DNA of 64,000 nt from Roseovarius aestuarii (GCF_019966515.1 NZ_JAIMIB010000001.1:372001-436000); one strand, 5' to 3'. Positions 27,214 to 37,387 are shown, numbered from the stretch's first letter. Notes: a model not told the origin generated them from the sequence alone. A program made the numbers and translations.

Positions 27214-28080
27214 TCATCGCACCCGCAGAAATGCCTCAACCTCGGCCTTGTCCGGTATGGCCGCTGCCGCCCCTTGCCTAGTGACCTGTAGCGCCGAGGC
27301 CGCGGCGGCAAATTCCAGCGCGTGGGCCACATCACCATCCACGAAGCGCGCCATGAAGGCCCCGAGAAACGTATCCCCCGCCCCCGTAGTATCGATCGAT
27401 TCAACCGCAAAACTGCCCTGGTGGAACACCTGATCCGCCGAATGCAGTTCGGCCCCGTCGGCGCCCTTGGTGATCAAGACGTGATCAAGCCCCAGATCGC
27501 TAGCTCCCCGTCCCAGATCGCTGGCCAGCGCCGCCGCCTCACCTTCATTCAGTGCCAGCAGGTCGATATGATCCAGCACCTCGCGCACTGCCACTGCGTC
27601 AAAGGGTGCCGCTGAATAGGCAACCTTCAGCCCGCGCGCCTTTGCGGTCTGCGCGACATAAGGCACCAAATTGGTTTCATTCTGCAGCAAAACCCAGTCC
27701 TCGGCACTGGCCTGCGCCAATGCCCTGTCGATCTGATCTTGCGTGAAGGCGTGGTTCGAGCCGCCAAAAAGCACGATCTGGTTCTCGGCCGCCTCATCGA
27801 CAAAAATCACCGCATGACCGGTTGGCACATCCACCGTTGCGATACCGTCCAGCGACAGGCCGAACCCGGCGATCTGCTCGCGCAACCAGCCACCATCGGG
27901 GCCCAGACAGCCGATATGGTGCACCGTCCCGCCGGCCCGTGCCACCGCGATCGACTGGTTGATCCCCTTACCGCCCAGATAACGCATGAAAGAGCTGCTC
28001 GCCAACGTCTCGCCCGGTGCCGGAAGATGCGGCACCCGGTAGACCAGATCAAGATTGATAGAACCGAAATTGAGGATCAT
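27214..28080 (-). CDS. PfkB/ribokinase-family sugar kinase
   Basis: A 288-residue carbohydrate kinase of the PfkB family. The N-terminal substrate motif GGKGINQSIAVARAGG is close to that of ribokinase, and the C-terminal anion-hole motif DTTGAGDTFLGAF is intact with its catalytic Asp. It would phosphorylate ribose, deoxyribose or a nucleoside. Co-directional with and 126 bp upstream of the 2OG oxygenase and BMP transporter, which fits nucleoside salvage or breakdown. Confidence 0.85.
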   Translation of the reverse strand: MILNFGSINLDLVYRVPHLPAPGETLASSSFMRYLGGKGINQSIAVARAGGTVHHIGCLGPDGGWLREQIAGFGLSLDGIATVDVPTGHAVIFVDEAAENQIVLFGGSNHAFTQDQIDRALAQASAEDWVLLQNETNLVPYVAQTAKARGLKVAYSAAPFDAVAVREVLDHIDLLALNEGEAAALASDLGRGASDLGLDHVLITKGADGAELHSADQVFHQGSFAVESIDTTGAGDTFLGAFMARFVDGDVAHALEFAAAASALQVTRQGAAAAIPDKAEVEAFLRVR

Positions 28081-28156
28081 CGCTGCGCACCCTACGGGGA
28101 TTTAAACGCAGCTTACCGAGGCAAAAGCCAAGTTGCGACCCGAAATCAACGCCTGT

Positions 28157-28603
28157 CTAGCAGCCCGCCCCGCCCAGCATCATGACCCAGACATTGCCGC
28201 TGCCACGCACCAGGGCGAAATCCCTGGCGTCAGCATGCAGGATATTGCGCCGATGACCCGGCGATCGCATCCAGGCGGCAAGAACCTGTTCCAGCCGGGG
28301 GTGCCCCTTGGCGATATTTTCGCTGATCATGCAAAACCGGTAATCCTGACCGCGCGCCCGTTCGCCGATGCTCGACCCGTCCGAACCGGTATGAGAGAAG
28401 AACCGCTTGCGGATCATATCCGCCGCATGCGCCGCCGCCGCATTGCTCAGCCGCGCCTCGGACCGCAACGCCGGAAGCCCGTGCCGCGCCCGGATCGCAT
28501 TCACCGCAGCACTGGCCGGATCACTGACATTTTCAACCTTGCTCACGGCCTGCGCGGCGGGCGCGAAAAACAGGGCGAGACAGAAAATCAGGACAGAACG
28601 CAT
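28157..28603 (-). CDS. Secreted CAP-domain (SCP-like) protein
   Basis: A 148-residue secreted protein with a signal peptide (residues 1-19, ending PAAQA) and a CAP/SCP1 domain: NAIRARHGLPALRSEARLS, the FFSHTGSDGSSIGER block with its conserved His, the SENIAKG motif, and WMRSPGHRRNIL. Function of bacterial CAP proteins is mostly unknown. I choose ATG 28603 in front of the signal peptide; the frame to 28816 adds an Arg/Cys-rich leader without family support. Confidence 0.85.
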   Translation of the reverse strand: MRSVLIFCLALFFAPAAQAVSKVENVSDPASAAVNAIRARHGLPALRSEARLSNAAAAHAADMIRKRFFSHTGSDGSSIGERARGQDYRFCMISENIAKGHPRLEQVLAAWMRSPGHRRNILHADARDFALVRGSGNVWVMMLGGAGC

Positions 28604-29101
28604 CAGACATCTCCGGCACGGATGGCAGCAAACCCGCCGGGATATGCCGTGCCAGCACACCCTGAAGGCCGCGCCCGGCCCCAAACCGGGGCGCGTGACA
28701 GAAATGTGAGAGGCGATGGCGGCGGATTTATGGCGCTCTTTGGTCGTGAATTTGCACAGACGAACTTCGCCGACCTCTGCAGGAGGATCGTTGCTGATGT
28801 CAGGCGGGTGAACCACATCTTATCAGTAGGGTCACAAGCCACGCTACCGCCAGACTGCGGGGTGGCGACCCGCCCTTTGTGGCTGTCACTTTATCCCAGC
28901 CAAGTCAGAAGAACCTGGATACGTCGCGCTGGCCTCTCCAATCGCCAGCCGTCGCACCAAAGGTGCGCCGTTTGTTGTAGGCACGCCTCCGGCGTGACGG
29001 GGCGGGTCGGCCGGTAGCCCCAATGAAAGATGTGCATTGACTAACCTCTAGTCAGGGCATCGGGCCATTATCAGGAGAGTTTTTCGTGCCCCAATACTTT
29101 C
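28604..29101. other. Non-coding stretch with several short hairpins
   Basis: About 500 bases with no convincing gene. It separates the CAP gene from the interrupted gene at 29102 and contains three perfect short inverted repeats (28953-28967, 28982-28996, 29038-29054). Base composition changes sharply at its right edge, from GC-rich to AT-rich, which may mark the border of acquired DNA. Confidence 0.4.
28953..28996. repeat. Twin REP-like hairpins
   Basis: Two perfect 6-bp stems with 3-base loops: CGCACC-AAA-GGTGCG (28953-28967) and CACGCC-TCC-GGCGTG (28982-28996), separated by 14 bases. Twin small hairpins in non-coding DNA resemble REP-type elements; copy number cannot be seen from one window. 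No T-run follows either. Confidence 0.4.
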
Positions 29102-30121
29102 CTAAAATAGATTTAGTGAGCGCCTCAGAGTCGCGACCAACTCCACTTCGAACTTTTCGGCCTCGTTTTTCTGCCAGATCACTGTGGTGCAATGATTGGT
29201 ATCAAAATGAGTCTTGCTATCTTCAAACTTTTCCTTTTCACAAATGTAGATTACGGGCTTTCCCAAACCTTCTGCATATCCTGCTTCCCAATAAGCCCCC
29301 AGATTATCATGCGTTAGGTCGGCGATGACAAATGCGGAATCTCGAATTTGTTGCCGCATTATGTTGTCGATTACACCGGCGCGGGCAACGTCCCTCAAGT
29401 CTATCAATTCAAAACCAATACCATTTTTAGTTGCTGGCTTAACTACGTCTCGGACAAATTCTTCTAGATCAGCATCATGGTACTTCATCGCGATAAACCC
29501 ATGACGGCCCGGCCTCAGACCTGACAATGCGGCTTCGTACTCCTCCCAACCGGAAATTGTCAGATCATATTCACCTCCACGAACAGTCTGCTTCCGAGAG
29601 TTCGGTCTGCTTGTATCTCGGATCTTTTTAATTTTTCCACTGTCCACTCCAGCGTCGAATAGGCGCAGCAAATGGTCCATCGAAAGGCAACCAACACGAG
29701 CACGGTGTTGACCGTTTGGAAAAGTTCTCTCCTTCGATCCGATACTTTCATGCCCTATCTCTCTGACTAGATTTCTCAATTGTTCAGTTATTAGAGGGAG
29801 TTGATCGGTAGAATCGATAAGTTTTCGGATCGTGTCGGTAGTAATTAGCGGAGCCTCTGAAGGCTCTTAAGCTGTGACGTCATTCGCTGTTCGAAGCCTA
29901 TGGCTCAATAAAGCGCGTGCGATTGGTTCCAGCTTAAAGATGTGGCTAGCTGTGCAGTCGGCTGCTGCTGTTCCGGAAACTCGAAACTTTCCACAGACGA
30001 AGCAATCAAACCCTTCAACATCCCCAGAAACCATCATTTTTTGGCAATGTTCTTGATCTTCACCTCCGCAAACCGGGCAACCAATATATGCCTCCTTCAC
30101 TACATACCGGGAGGTGGCCAT
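29102..30121 (-). pseudogene. Zinc-ribbon / nucleoside 2-deoxyribosyltransferase-like gene broken by an in-frame TAA
   Basis: Two open pieces are in the same frame, split by one TAA at 29867-29869. The first, from ATG 30121 (84 aa), has cysteine pairs CPVC and CFVC like a zinc ribbon, then ARALLSHRLR. The second (254 codons) continues without break through EAPLITTDTIRKLID and ends in a domain like nucleoside 2-deoxyribosyltransferases: GFIAMKYHDADLEEFV, then DSAFVIADLTHDNLGAYWEAG and GLGKPVIYICE. Restored length is 339 residues. The start overlaps the thyX stop as TGATG, so the two were probably co-translated. The 3' two thirds are much AT-richer than the neighbours. Either a nonsense mutation inactivated it or the pieces act separately; the C-terminal piece could restart at TTG 29779. 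Confidence 0.7.
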
Positions 30122-31026
30122 CACCCAAGCACTCCCTCGAACTCCCGCCATTCGCCTTTGGACATGCCGGAGTTTTCCTGCGTGACGGCCTCACCTTTCA
30201 GCATCCGCCGCACGCAGTCCAGCGCGGTGGAGGAGAGGGTGGCGCCGCCCATGCGGTAATCCTCGAACGCCTTGTAGGCAAACGGCACCCAGTCGGCGGT
30301 GATCTTGCAGATGGCGTCGGCATAGACGCGGATTTCGTATTGGGCGTGGGCGTCGGCGCGCAGGCGCAGGAAATGCAGCAGGTTGTGCAGATCGACCTTC
30401 CAGTACCATTGCGTATAGACATTGGCGGGCAGGTTCATGCGGGCAAGCTCTCGGGCCAGACCCTGCTGGCCGTCATCGCTGATCATCTCTTCATAGTGGT
30501 CATAGCAGCGCATCGCGTCATCGGTCAGGTATTTCAGCACACGGTCGGCCTCTTCCCCCGAAAGCGCCTCGCCCCGACCCTGATTGTTGATCACTGATTG
30601 GGCGTTCAGCGCATCCGGCGCGGGGATGTAGAACTCGCGGTCCAGAATGGAATAGCGTGCCGAATATTCGTTCACATTGGCGGTGCGGTGACGAATCCAC
30701 TGGCGGGCGACGAAAACGGGCAGTTTGACATGCAGCTTGACCTCGCACATCTCGAAGGGCGTCGAATGCCAGTGGCGCATCAGGTAGCGAATGAGCCCCT
30801 CGTCATTCTGCACCGATTTGGTGCCCTTGCCATAGCTGACCCGCGCGGCCTGCGTGATGGCGTTGTCGTCGCCCATGTAGTCGATGACGCGGACAAAGCC
30901 GTGATCAAGCACCGGATAGGCGGTATAAAGATGCTGTTCCATCCCCGGCGCTGTGGCGCGGAGCGTCTGGTGGCTGGCGCTGCGCTGATCGTCGATTTCG
31001 GCCTGCTGTTCAGGGCTGAGGGGCAT
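30121..31026 (-). CDS. thyX: FAD-dependent thymidylate synthase ThyX
   Basis: Flavin-dependent thymidylate synthase (301 aa), which makes dTMP from dUMP with methylene-THF and NADPH. The signature [15 protein letters not shown] is present, matching the family RHR-x7-S motif. I choose ATG 31026; an upstream ATG at 31044 has the AAAGGA ribosome site inside its own codons. The stop overlaps the start of the interrupted zinc-ribbon gene. Confidence 0.93.
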   Translation of the reverse strand: MPLSPEQQAEIDDQRSASHQTLRATAPGMEQHLYTAYPVLDHGFVRVIDYMGDDNAITQAARVSYGKGTKSVQNDEGLIRYLMRHWHSTPFEMCEVKLHVKLPVFVARQWIRHRTANVNEYSARYSILDREFYIPAPDALNAQSVINNQGRGEALSGEEADRVLKYLTDDAMRCYDHYEEMISDDGQQGLARELARMNLPANVYTQWYWKVDLHNLLHFLRLRADAHAQYEIRVYADAICKITADWVPFAYKAFEDYRMGGATLSSTALDCVRRMLKGEAVTQENSGMSKGEWREFEGVLG

Positions 31027-31223
31027 GGCAAGGGGTCCTTTCATCTGACGCGCGACTCGGTTTCCACTATATCTGGTGGGAAGTACTGAGGGTACAGACA
31101 ATATCAAGGGATTCGCGCAGAGCAACAGTGTTTTGGTTAATTCTGTAGGTGGCAACAACCTTGGGGGTCGACATGGGCGTGGCGCAGGCTATCTTTGACC
31201 CAACGGCAACAAGGGAGCGGCGC

Positions 31224-31652
31224 ATGAAAGTCAGGTATCTGCACACGATGGTCCGGGTCAAGGATCTGGAGGCTTCGATGGCCTTCTACGGACTTCTGGG
31301 GCTTAGGGAAACGAGGCGGATGGATAGTGAAGCCGGGCGTTTTTCGCTGATATTCATGGCGCCCGAGGGGCAGGATGACTGCCCGTTGGAACTGACCTGG
31401 AACTGGGATGGCGATGAAGGGCTGCCCAGCGACAGCCGACATTTCGGGCATCTGGCCTATAGCGTCGGGAATATTTACGAGATGTGCCAGCATCTGATGG
31501 ATAATGGCGTGGTGATCAACCGCCCGCCGCGCGACGGGCGCATGGCCTTTGTGCGCAGCCCTGACAACATCTCGGTCGAACTGTTGCAGGATGGTGAGGC
31601 GCTGGCGCCGCAGGAACCCTGGGCCAGCATGGAGAATACGGGGCATTGGTGA
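31224..31652 (+). CDS. gloA: Lactoylglutathione lyase (glyoxalase I)
   Basis: A 142-residue VOC-fold metalloenzyme that isomerises the methylglyoxal-glutathione hemithioacetal to S-lactoylglutathione. The start MKVRYLHTMVRVKDLEASMAF and the HFGHLAYSV and NISVELLQ segments carry the expected His/Glu metal ligands. ATG 31224 follows AAGGGAG; the longer frame to 31149 is not supported. It overlaps the next gene by four bases. Confidence 0.88.
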   Translation: MKVRYLHTMVRVKDLEASMAFYGLLGLRETRRMDSEAGRFSLIFMAPEGQDDCPLELTWNWDGDEGLPSDSRHFGHLAYSVGNIYEMCQHLMDNGVVINRPPRDGRMAFVRSPDNISVELLQDGEALAPQEPWASMENTGHW

Positions 31653-32356
31653 GAATTGCGCTCAGTCTTCTGTTGGCGCTAGGGGGCGCGAGCGCGGCGC
31701 AGGCGCAATGCCGTCTGGCACTGGCACTGGCGCTGGATGTGTCCTCGTCCGTCAACCAGTACGAATACGATCTGCAGCGACGCGGGTTGGCGGCGGCGCT
31801 GGATTCCGAAGATGTCAGACATGCGATCCTGCGCGGCGCACCGGGCGAGGTGGTACTGGCCGTCTATGAATGGAGCGGGCGGACACAACAGAAACTGCAC
31901 CTCGACTGGCTGCCCCTGCGCAGTGCAGCGGAAATTGACCGGGCGGTGGTGACATTGGCAGGGATGACACGCAGCCATGACGAGTTTCCGACCGCGCTCG
32001 GGCACGGCGTCGCCTACGGGGCATTGCTGCTGGAGAAGGCCCCGAAATGCACACGGCGGGTGATCGACGTCTCGGGCGACGGGATGAACAATCACGGTTA
32101 CGGGCCGCGCACCGCCTACCGCCACTTTCCGATGAAGGACGTGACGGTCAATGGTCTGGTGATTACCGGTGGTCCCAGCGGCGTGGTGGAGTTTTACCAC
32201 AATCAGGTCAAGCACGGGCCCGCCGCGTTTGTCGAGGTGGCTAACGGATTTCACGATTTCGAGGCCGCGATGACCCGCAAACTCTACCGTGAGATCAGCG
32301 ATCTGGCCATCGGTGCGCCATTGCCTGCCCTGCTGGATACAAGGCCGAAAGGATGA
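31649..32356 (+). CDS. DUF1194 secreted VWA-like protein (first copy)
   Basis: About 235 residues, with a signal peptide (VRIALSLLLALGGASAAQA) and a DUF1194 domain. LALDVSSSVNQYEYDLQ has the D-x-S-x-S order of a von Willebrand factor A metal site; DVSGDGMNNHG later supplies a second acidic site. Function unknown. It begins at GTG 31649 (or TTG 31646) inside the gloA stop and overlaps the second copy by four bases. Confidence 0.82.
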   Translation: MRIALSLLLALGGASAAQAQCRLALALALDVSSSVNQYEYDLQRRGLAAALDSEDVRHAILRGAPGEVVLAVYEWSGRTQQKLHLDWLPLRSAAEIDRAVVTLAGMTRSHDEFPTALGHGVAYGALLLEKAPKCTRRVIDVSGDGMNNHGYGPRTAYRHFPMKDVTVNGLVITGGPSGVVEFYHNQVKHGPAAFVEVANGFHDFEAAMTRKLYREISDLAIGAPLPALLDTRPKG

Positions 32357-33096
32357 TGCTACGCGCCGTTGCGCTGCTGGCTTACGTCTGCTGTGGAAAC
32401 GCCGTGACCGCGCAAGACGGCATGTGCCGACAAGCGCTGGCCTTGGGTCTTGATGTCTCCGGCTCCGTCGATGAAGAAGAATACCGCCTGCAACTCGACG
32501 GGCTGGCAGCGGCGTTGGTGAGCCCTGCCGTGCAGGAAGCGTTTCTGGGCATGCCTCAGGCTCCGGTTGAGTTGGCGATTTTCGAGTGGAGTGGATTGAA
32601 CCAGCACCGCCTGCTCGTGGATTGGACACGCGTGTCCGATGCAGGAAAACTCAAGGCCATCTCATCGCGGCTGCGCGGCACCTATGGAAGCTATACGGAT
32701 CCGTCGACTGCCATTGGCGCAGCAATGGTTTTCGGCGCGGGGCTGCTGGAGCAACGTCAGAACTGCTGGCAACATACCCTGGACCTGTCGGGAGACGGAC
32801 CGGCCAATGCGGGTCTGGCCCCTGGGCTCGTTCCCAACGCAGTCGTGGGCAGCACCACCATAAACGGGTTGGTGATCGTGCCCTCGTCGCGCGCCAACAC
32901 CACCAAGAACCTTCGCAATGTGAAGACTCTGATCGACTACTATCAGACAAACGTCATTCGCGGCCCCGGCGCGTTTGTCGAGGCCGCAGATGATTTCGAG
33001 GATTTCGAAAATGCGATGACCCGCAAGCTGTTACGGGAGCTTGCGGGCGCAACCATATCTCAGGCCCCCGCGAGAATCACACCCGCAGGATTTTAA
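32353..33096 (+). CDS. DUF1194 secreted VWA-like protein (second copy)
   Basis: A 247-residue paralogue of the preceding gene: LGLDVSGSVDEEEYRLQLDG and LDLSGDGPANAG match its metal-site segments, and the two C-termini share the F-x-D-F-E-x-AMTRKL block. A signal peptide ends near AVTAQ. Tandem duplication followed by divergence is the simplest explanation. The gene ends five bases from the convergent MarR gene. Confidence 0.82.
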   Translation: MMLRAVALLAYVCCGNAVTAQDGMCRQALALGLDVSGSVDEEEYRLQLDGLAAALVSPAVQEAFLGMPQAPVELAIFEWSGLNQHRLLVDWTRVSDAGKLKAISSRLRGTYGSYTDPSTAIGAAMVFGAGLLEQRQNCWQHTLDLSGDGPANAGLAPGLVPNAVVGSTTINGLVIVPSSRANTTKNLRNVKTLIDYYQTNVIRGPGAFVEAADDFEDFENAMTRKLLRELAGATISQAPARITPAGF

Positions 33097-33101
33097 AAGC
33101 C

Positions 33102-33602
33102 TTAGTAGATGTAACGGATCTGATCAGTCCAATACCGCTCCACCCGGCGCAGGGACGAGGTGATCTGATCGATGCCGTCATCACCGAGTACTCCCTTACC
33201 TTTCAATCCATCAGCGTGGCGCTCGAACAAACCACCAACAACATCGCGGATGTTGCGGCCTTTTTCGGTCAGGCGCACGCGAACCGACCGACGGTCAATT
33301 TCGCAGCGTTGATGGTGCATAAAGCCCATTTCAACCAGCTTTTTCAGATTGTAGCTGACATTGCTGCCCTGATAGTAACCGCGCGTTTTCAACTCACCCG
33401 CGGTCACTTCGTTGTCGCCGATATTAAACAACAACAGGGCCTGAACCGCATTGATTTCCAGAATGCCGACACGCTCAAACTCATCCTTGACCACGTCAAG
33501 CAACAGACGATGCAGGCGTTCAACCAAGGCCAGCGCATCTAGATAGCCGGTCATGAATTCCTTGCCCCCTACGGCGGCGGGGATCGATGTGTGCAAACTC
33601 AT
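33102..33602 (-). CDS. MarR-family winged-helix regulator
   Basis: A regulator of about 166 residues with a MarR-type winged helix (INAVQALLLFNIGDNEVTAG, then GYYQGSNVSYNLKKLVEMGF as recognition helix) and the basic wing DRRSVRVRLTEKG. Conserved in alphaproteobacteria, where relatives such as LdtR act in cell-envelope control; the target here is unknown. I choose ATG 33602 because a palindrome lies directly upstream; a start at 33638 would put it inside the gene. Confidence 0.85.
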   Translation of the reverse strand: MSLHTSIPAAVGGKEFMTGYLDALALVERLHRLLLDVVKDEFERVGILEINAVQALLLFNIGDNEVTAGELKTRGYYQGSNVSYNLKKLVEMGFMHHQRCEIDRRSVRVRLTEKGRNIRDVVGGLFERHADGLKGKGVLGDDGIDQITSSLRRVERYWTDQIRYIY

Positions 33603-33618
33603 ATTCGTCTCCGTAACA

Positions 33619-33630
33619 TACTGCTCAGTA
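33619..33630. promoter_or_regulatory. Candidate MarR autoregulatory operator
   Basis: TACTGCTCAGTA is a 5-bp perfect palindrome with a two-base centre, 17 bases upstream of the MarR ATG. Such a position is typical for self-repression. Symmetry and place are the only evidence. Confidence 0.4.
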
Positions 33631-33848
33631 AGGAACATAAGGTGAAAATGCCGAATAATCTGTTAAACGCAGATAATAGCTTCTAAAATGCAATCTAGTT
33701 AGGGCTCAAAGTGCAACTAACACTCACCCGTCTTGCCTATTTTAAACCGGATATAGCAAAAGCCAGCGGGGCGATCGCATAGGGATTTGCCCGAGCGACA
33801 AACTACCCTTCTCATCCGAAGAAGGAAAACTGACCTGAGATTGTAATT

Positions 33849-34106
33849 TTAGAGTTCGAGCTTGCTGATGGCGGTTTGCACCAGTTTGCGACCAGCGCTG
33901 CCTTCATCTGTTGCTTCTTCGAATTTTTCCATGGCGATGAGGGCGTATTGCCTCATTTGCGGGCCATAGGTTTCGTCCTGCCAGGCAGCGGCAGCAATTG
34001 TCACAAGCAGGGCAAGCATGACAAGACGCGCATAAAAACGCGCCGTTCTGGCCCGTAGTTTATAGCGCTCGCGTCGCGCTTCTCGTTTCGCGTAAGCATA
34101 TTGCAT
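33849..34106 (-). CDS. Small membrane protein of unknown function
   Basis: An 85-residue protein. The N-terminal 26 residues are very basic and rich in Arg/Tyr/Ala, then one hydrophobic helix (FYARLVMLALLVTIAAAAW) and a charged C-terminal half likely in the periplasm. Positive-inside distribution fits one membrane span with the basic end in the cytoplasm. No family recognised; no operon partner. Confidence 0.6.
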   Translation of the reverse strand: MQYAYAKREARRERYKLRARTARFYARLVMLALLVTIAAAAWQDETYGPQMRQYALIAMEKFEEATDEGSAGRKLVQTAISKLEL

Positions 34107-34246
34107 TTCCGCAAAATGTCCGGCGCTCGTGGCTTTTTTGGGGCAACGATTTGGCTAAATGCTGATAAATGCGATCAGTTTCTCCAGATGGGCCTTCATC
34201 GACCGCTACGATTGTGACCTCCTGAAAGATCACGTAAACTATTGAT

Positions 34247-34750
34247 ATGAAACCGGAACAGACAGCACTCAGCGACCCTGCGGACGATCAGAACGACTAT
34301 GAGCGCGAGTTGGTGGCGCAGGTGCGTGAATTCGGATGGCGCTCGACCCATGTTCAGACCAAGGAGGAGGCATCGCCCTCCTTTACCTATTCCACGGGCT
34401 TCTGGCTAACGCTCCAAGCGCCCGAAATCATCATCTTCGACTTCCCGGGAACATTGGCGCATGACGTGTTGGGGCAAATCTTTCGAGAAATACAAGGCGG
34501 CCGCGACTTGCGGACCGGGCTGCCAACCAAGGGCATCCTTGCAAATGAGGAGGTGGTTCTGTTGCCTGTCCGGCAATCTGCTGCTCCAGAATATCTGGTA
34601 TCCAGCATTTGGTTCTACAAGGGCGCGCAAGTGCCTTGCCTTCAACTCGTCTGGCCGGATTCGAATGGCTTGTTCCCGTGGCAAACCGGATTCGACAACA
34701 GATTGTCTGGCCGACAGTTAGACCTTTCCGATGAAGGCTGGAGCCAGTAA
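34247..34750 (+). CDS. DUF4262 family protein
   Basis: A 167-residue protein resembling DUF4262: VREFGWRSTHVQ, then PSFTYSTGFW, EIIIFDFPG and the conserved middle segment. DUF4262 proteins are of unknown function and are scattered among bacteria. It stands alone between two minus-strand genes. Confidence 0.7.
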   Translation: MKPEQTALSDPADDQNDYERELVAQVREFGWRSTHVQTKEEASPSFTYSTGFWLTLQAPEIIIFDFPGTLAHDVLGQIFREIQGGRDLRTGLPTKGILANEEVVLLPVRQSAAPEYLVSSIWFYKGAQVPCLQLVWPDSNGLFPWQTGFDNRLSGRQLDLSDEGWSQ

Positions 34751-34825
34751 CAGCCGTGAAGATTCAACGCTGAAGGAAATATCCGATCCCATCCACGCAT
34801 TCGCATCGTTGCAGAAAATGATCGC

Positions 34826-35617
<792 letters not shown>

Positions 35618-35623
35618 ATGTGC

Positions 35624-36853
35624 TTATCCGTTATATTTGCTCAGCAGCATCGATCCATTCGTGCCGCCAAAGCCAAAAGAGTTGGTCATCACCGTATCAA
35701 GTCCGGCATCGTCCACACGTGTGGTGGCGATTTCGGCCGGATCGAGCGCCGGATCGAGCGTCTCTACATTGATCGAGGGGATGATGAAATCGTGATGCAA
35801 CGCCAACAGGCAATAGATCGCCTCCTGTGCTCCGGTAGCACCCTGACTGTGACCGGTCATGGACTTGGTTGAAGAGATCGGCGGCGTGTTGCCCTGTCCG
35901 AAGACACGGCGCACCGCCTCGACCTCGCCCACATCGCCCACCGGGGTCGAGGTGCCGTGGGCGTTGATATAGCTTACGCTGCGATCTTCCGGCAGGCCGT
36001 CCAGCGCCAGCCGCATGGCACGTTCGCCGCCCTCGCCAGACGGGGCCACCATATCAGCGCCGTCCGAGGTGGCGCCATAGCCTGTCACCTCGGCGTAAAT
36101 TTTGGCGCCACGGGCAACGGCGCGGTCGAGTTCCTCCAGCACGACGATACCCCCGCCCCCAGAAATCACGAACCCGTCACGATCGGCGTCAAAGGCACGG
36201 CTCGCCTTTTCGGGCGTATCATTATATTTGCTGCTCATCGCACCCATCGCGTCGAAGAGGCAGGAAAGCGTCCAGTCCAGTTCCTCACCACCGCCCGCGA
36301 ACATCACATCCTGCTTACCCATCATGATCTGCTCCGCCGCGTTGCCGATGCAATGCAGCGACGTCGAACAGGCCGAGGTGATGGAATAGTTAATGCCCTT
36401 GATCTTGTAGGCGGTGCTGAGATTGGCCGAAATCGTCGAACACATGGTTTTCGGCACAGCAAAGGGGCCGATCCGCTTGGTGGCACCGGTATTCAGAACC
36501 ACCTGATGCGCCGCCAGCATGGCGCTGGTTGACGGTCCGCCCGAGCCTGCGACCAGACCGGTGCGCGGATTAACGATGTCCGCCTCGTCGAGCCCCGCAT
36601 CGGCAACCGCCTGCCCCATCGCGATATGGGCATAGGCTGCGCCCGGCCCCATGAATCGCAACGTGCGTTTGTCCACATGCTCCGTTACATCTATATCAAG
36701 CGCACCCGCTACCTGAGAGCGGAAACCATGTTCGGCCATCGCCGCATTGGCGGTGATGCCGGAACGCCCTTCTTTCAAAGAGCTGAGAACCTCACTGGCA
36801 TTATTCCCGATGCTCGAGACGATACCCAGTCCGGTGACCACGACACGACGCAT
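35624..36853 (-). CDS. fabB: Beta-ketoacyl-ACP synthase I FabB
   Basis: A 409-residue condensing enzyme. The Cys-His-His triad is visible in ACSTSLHC, NAHGTSTPVGD and MTGHSQGATG. With FabA it drives unsaturated fatty acid synthesis. ATG 36853 has AAAGGAG upstream. Gap of 24 bp to fabA. Confidence 0.95.
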   Translation of the reverse strand: MRRVVVTGLGIVSSIGNNASEVLSSLKEGRSGITANAAMAEHGFRSQVAGALDIDVTEHVDKRTLRFMGPGAAYAHIAMGQAVADAGLDEADIVNPRTGLVAGSGGPSTSAMLAAHQVVLNTGATKRIGPFAVPKTMCSTISANLSTAYKIKGINYSITSACSTSLHCIGNAAEQIMMGKQDVMFAGGGEELDWTLSCLFDAMGAMSSKYNDTPEKASRAFDADRDGFVISGGGGIVVLEELDRAVARGAKIYAEVTGYGATSDGADMVAPSGEGGERAMRLALDGLPEDRSVSYINAHGTSTPVGDVGEVEAVRRVFGQGNTPPISSTKSMTGHSQGATGAQEAIYCLLALHHDFIIPSINVETLDPALDPAEIATTRVDDAGLDTVMTNSFGFGGTNGSMLLSKYNG

Positions 36854-36877
36854 TAGCGATCTCCTTTGTTCAGGGGG

Positions 36878-37387
36878 TCAGCTTTCGGACAGCGCAACCT
36901 TCATGTCCTTGACTTGATAGATGACCTCGCCGTCGGCCTCAACCCGGCCATCGGCCACGCCCATCGTCAAACGGCGGGTTTGCACGGCTTTGGTGAAGTT
37001 GACGTAATAGGTCAGCATCGTGCGGTCTGGCCGGACCATGCCGGTAAGTTTGACCTCGCCCACGCCCAGCGCATAGCCACGCCCCTGCCAGCCGCGCCAG
37101 CCGAGGTTGAAACCGGTCAGTTGCCACAAGCCATCGAGGCCGAGGCAGCCAGGCATGATCGGATTGCCAGGAAAATGGCAGCCAAAAAACCACAGATCCG
37201 GCTTGATATCGAATTCCGCCACCACATGGCCCTTGCCATGTTCGCCGCCATCGCCACTGCATTCTGTGATCCGATCCATCATCAGCATGGGTGGTTCAGG
37301 CAATTGGGCGTTGCCGGGACCAAAAAGCTCGCCCCTGGCGCATCTTAGCAGGTCATCCCGGTCGAAGCTGGTTGGGTAATCGGCCAT
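36878..37387 (-). CDS. fabA: Beta-hydroxydecanoyl-ACP dehydratase/isomerase FabA
   Basis: A 169-residue hot-dog-fold dehydratase/isomerase that introduces the cis double bond in unsaturated fatty acids. The active-site His lies in [16 protein letters not shown] and the Asp in GLDGLWQ. First gene of the fabA-fabB-fabI operon, divergent from irr, an arrangement common in Rhodobacterales. Confidence 0.95.
   Translation of the reverse strand: MADYPTSFDRDDLLRCARGELFGPGNAQLPEPPMLMMDRITECSGDGGEHGKGHVVAEFDIKPDLWFFGCHFPGNPIMPGCLGLDGLWQLTGFNLGWRGWQGRGYALGVGEVKLTGMVRPDRTMLTYYVNFTKAVQTRRLTMGVADGRVEADGEVIYQVKDMKVALSES

Noticed and set aside
28133-29017. A 294-codon plus-strand frame across the CAP gene
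   Set aside because: It is antisense to a clear CAP domain and continues through hairpin-rich non-coding DNA.
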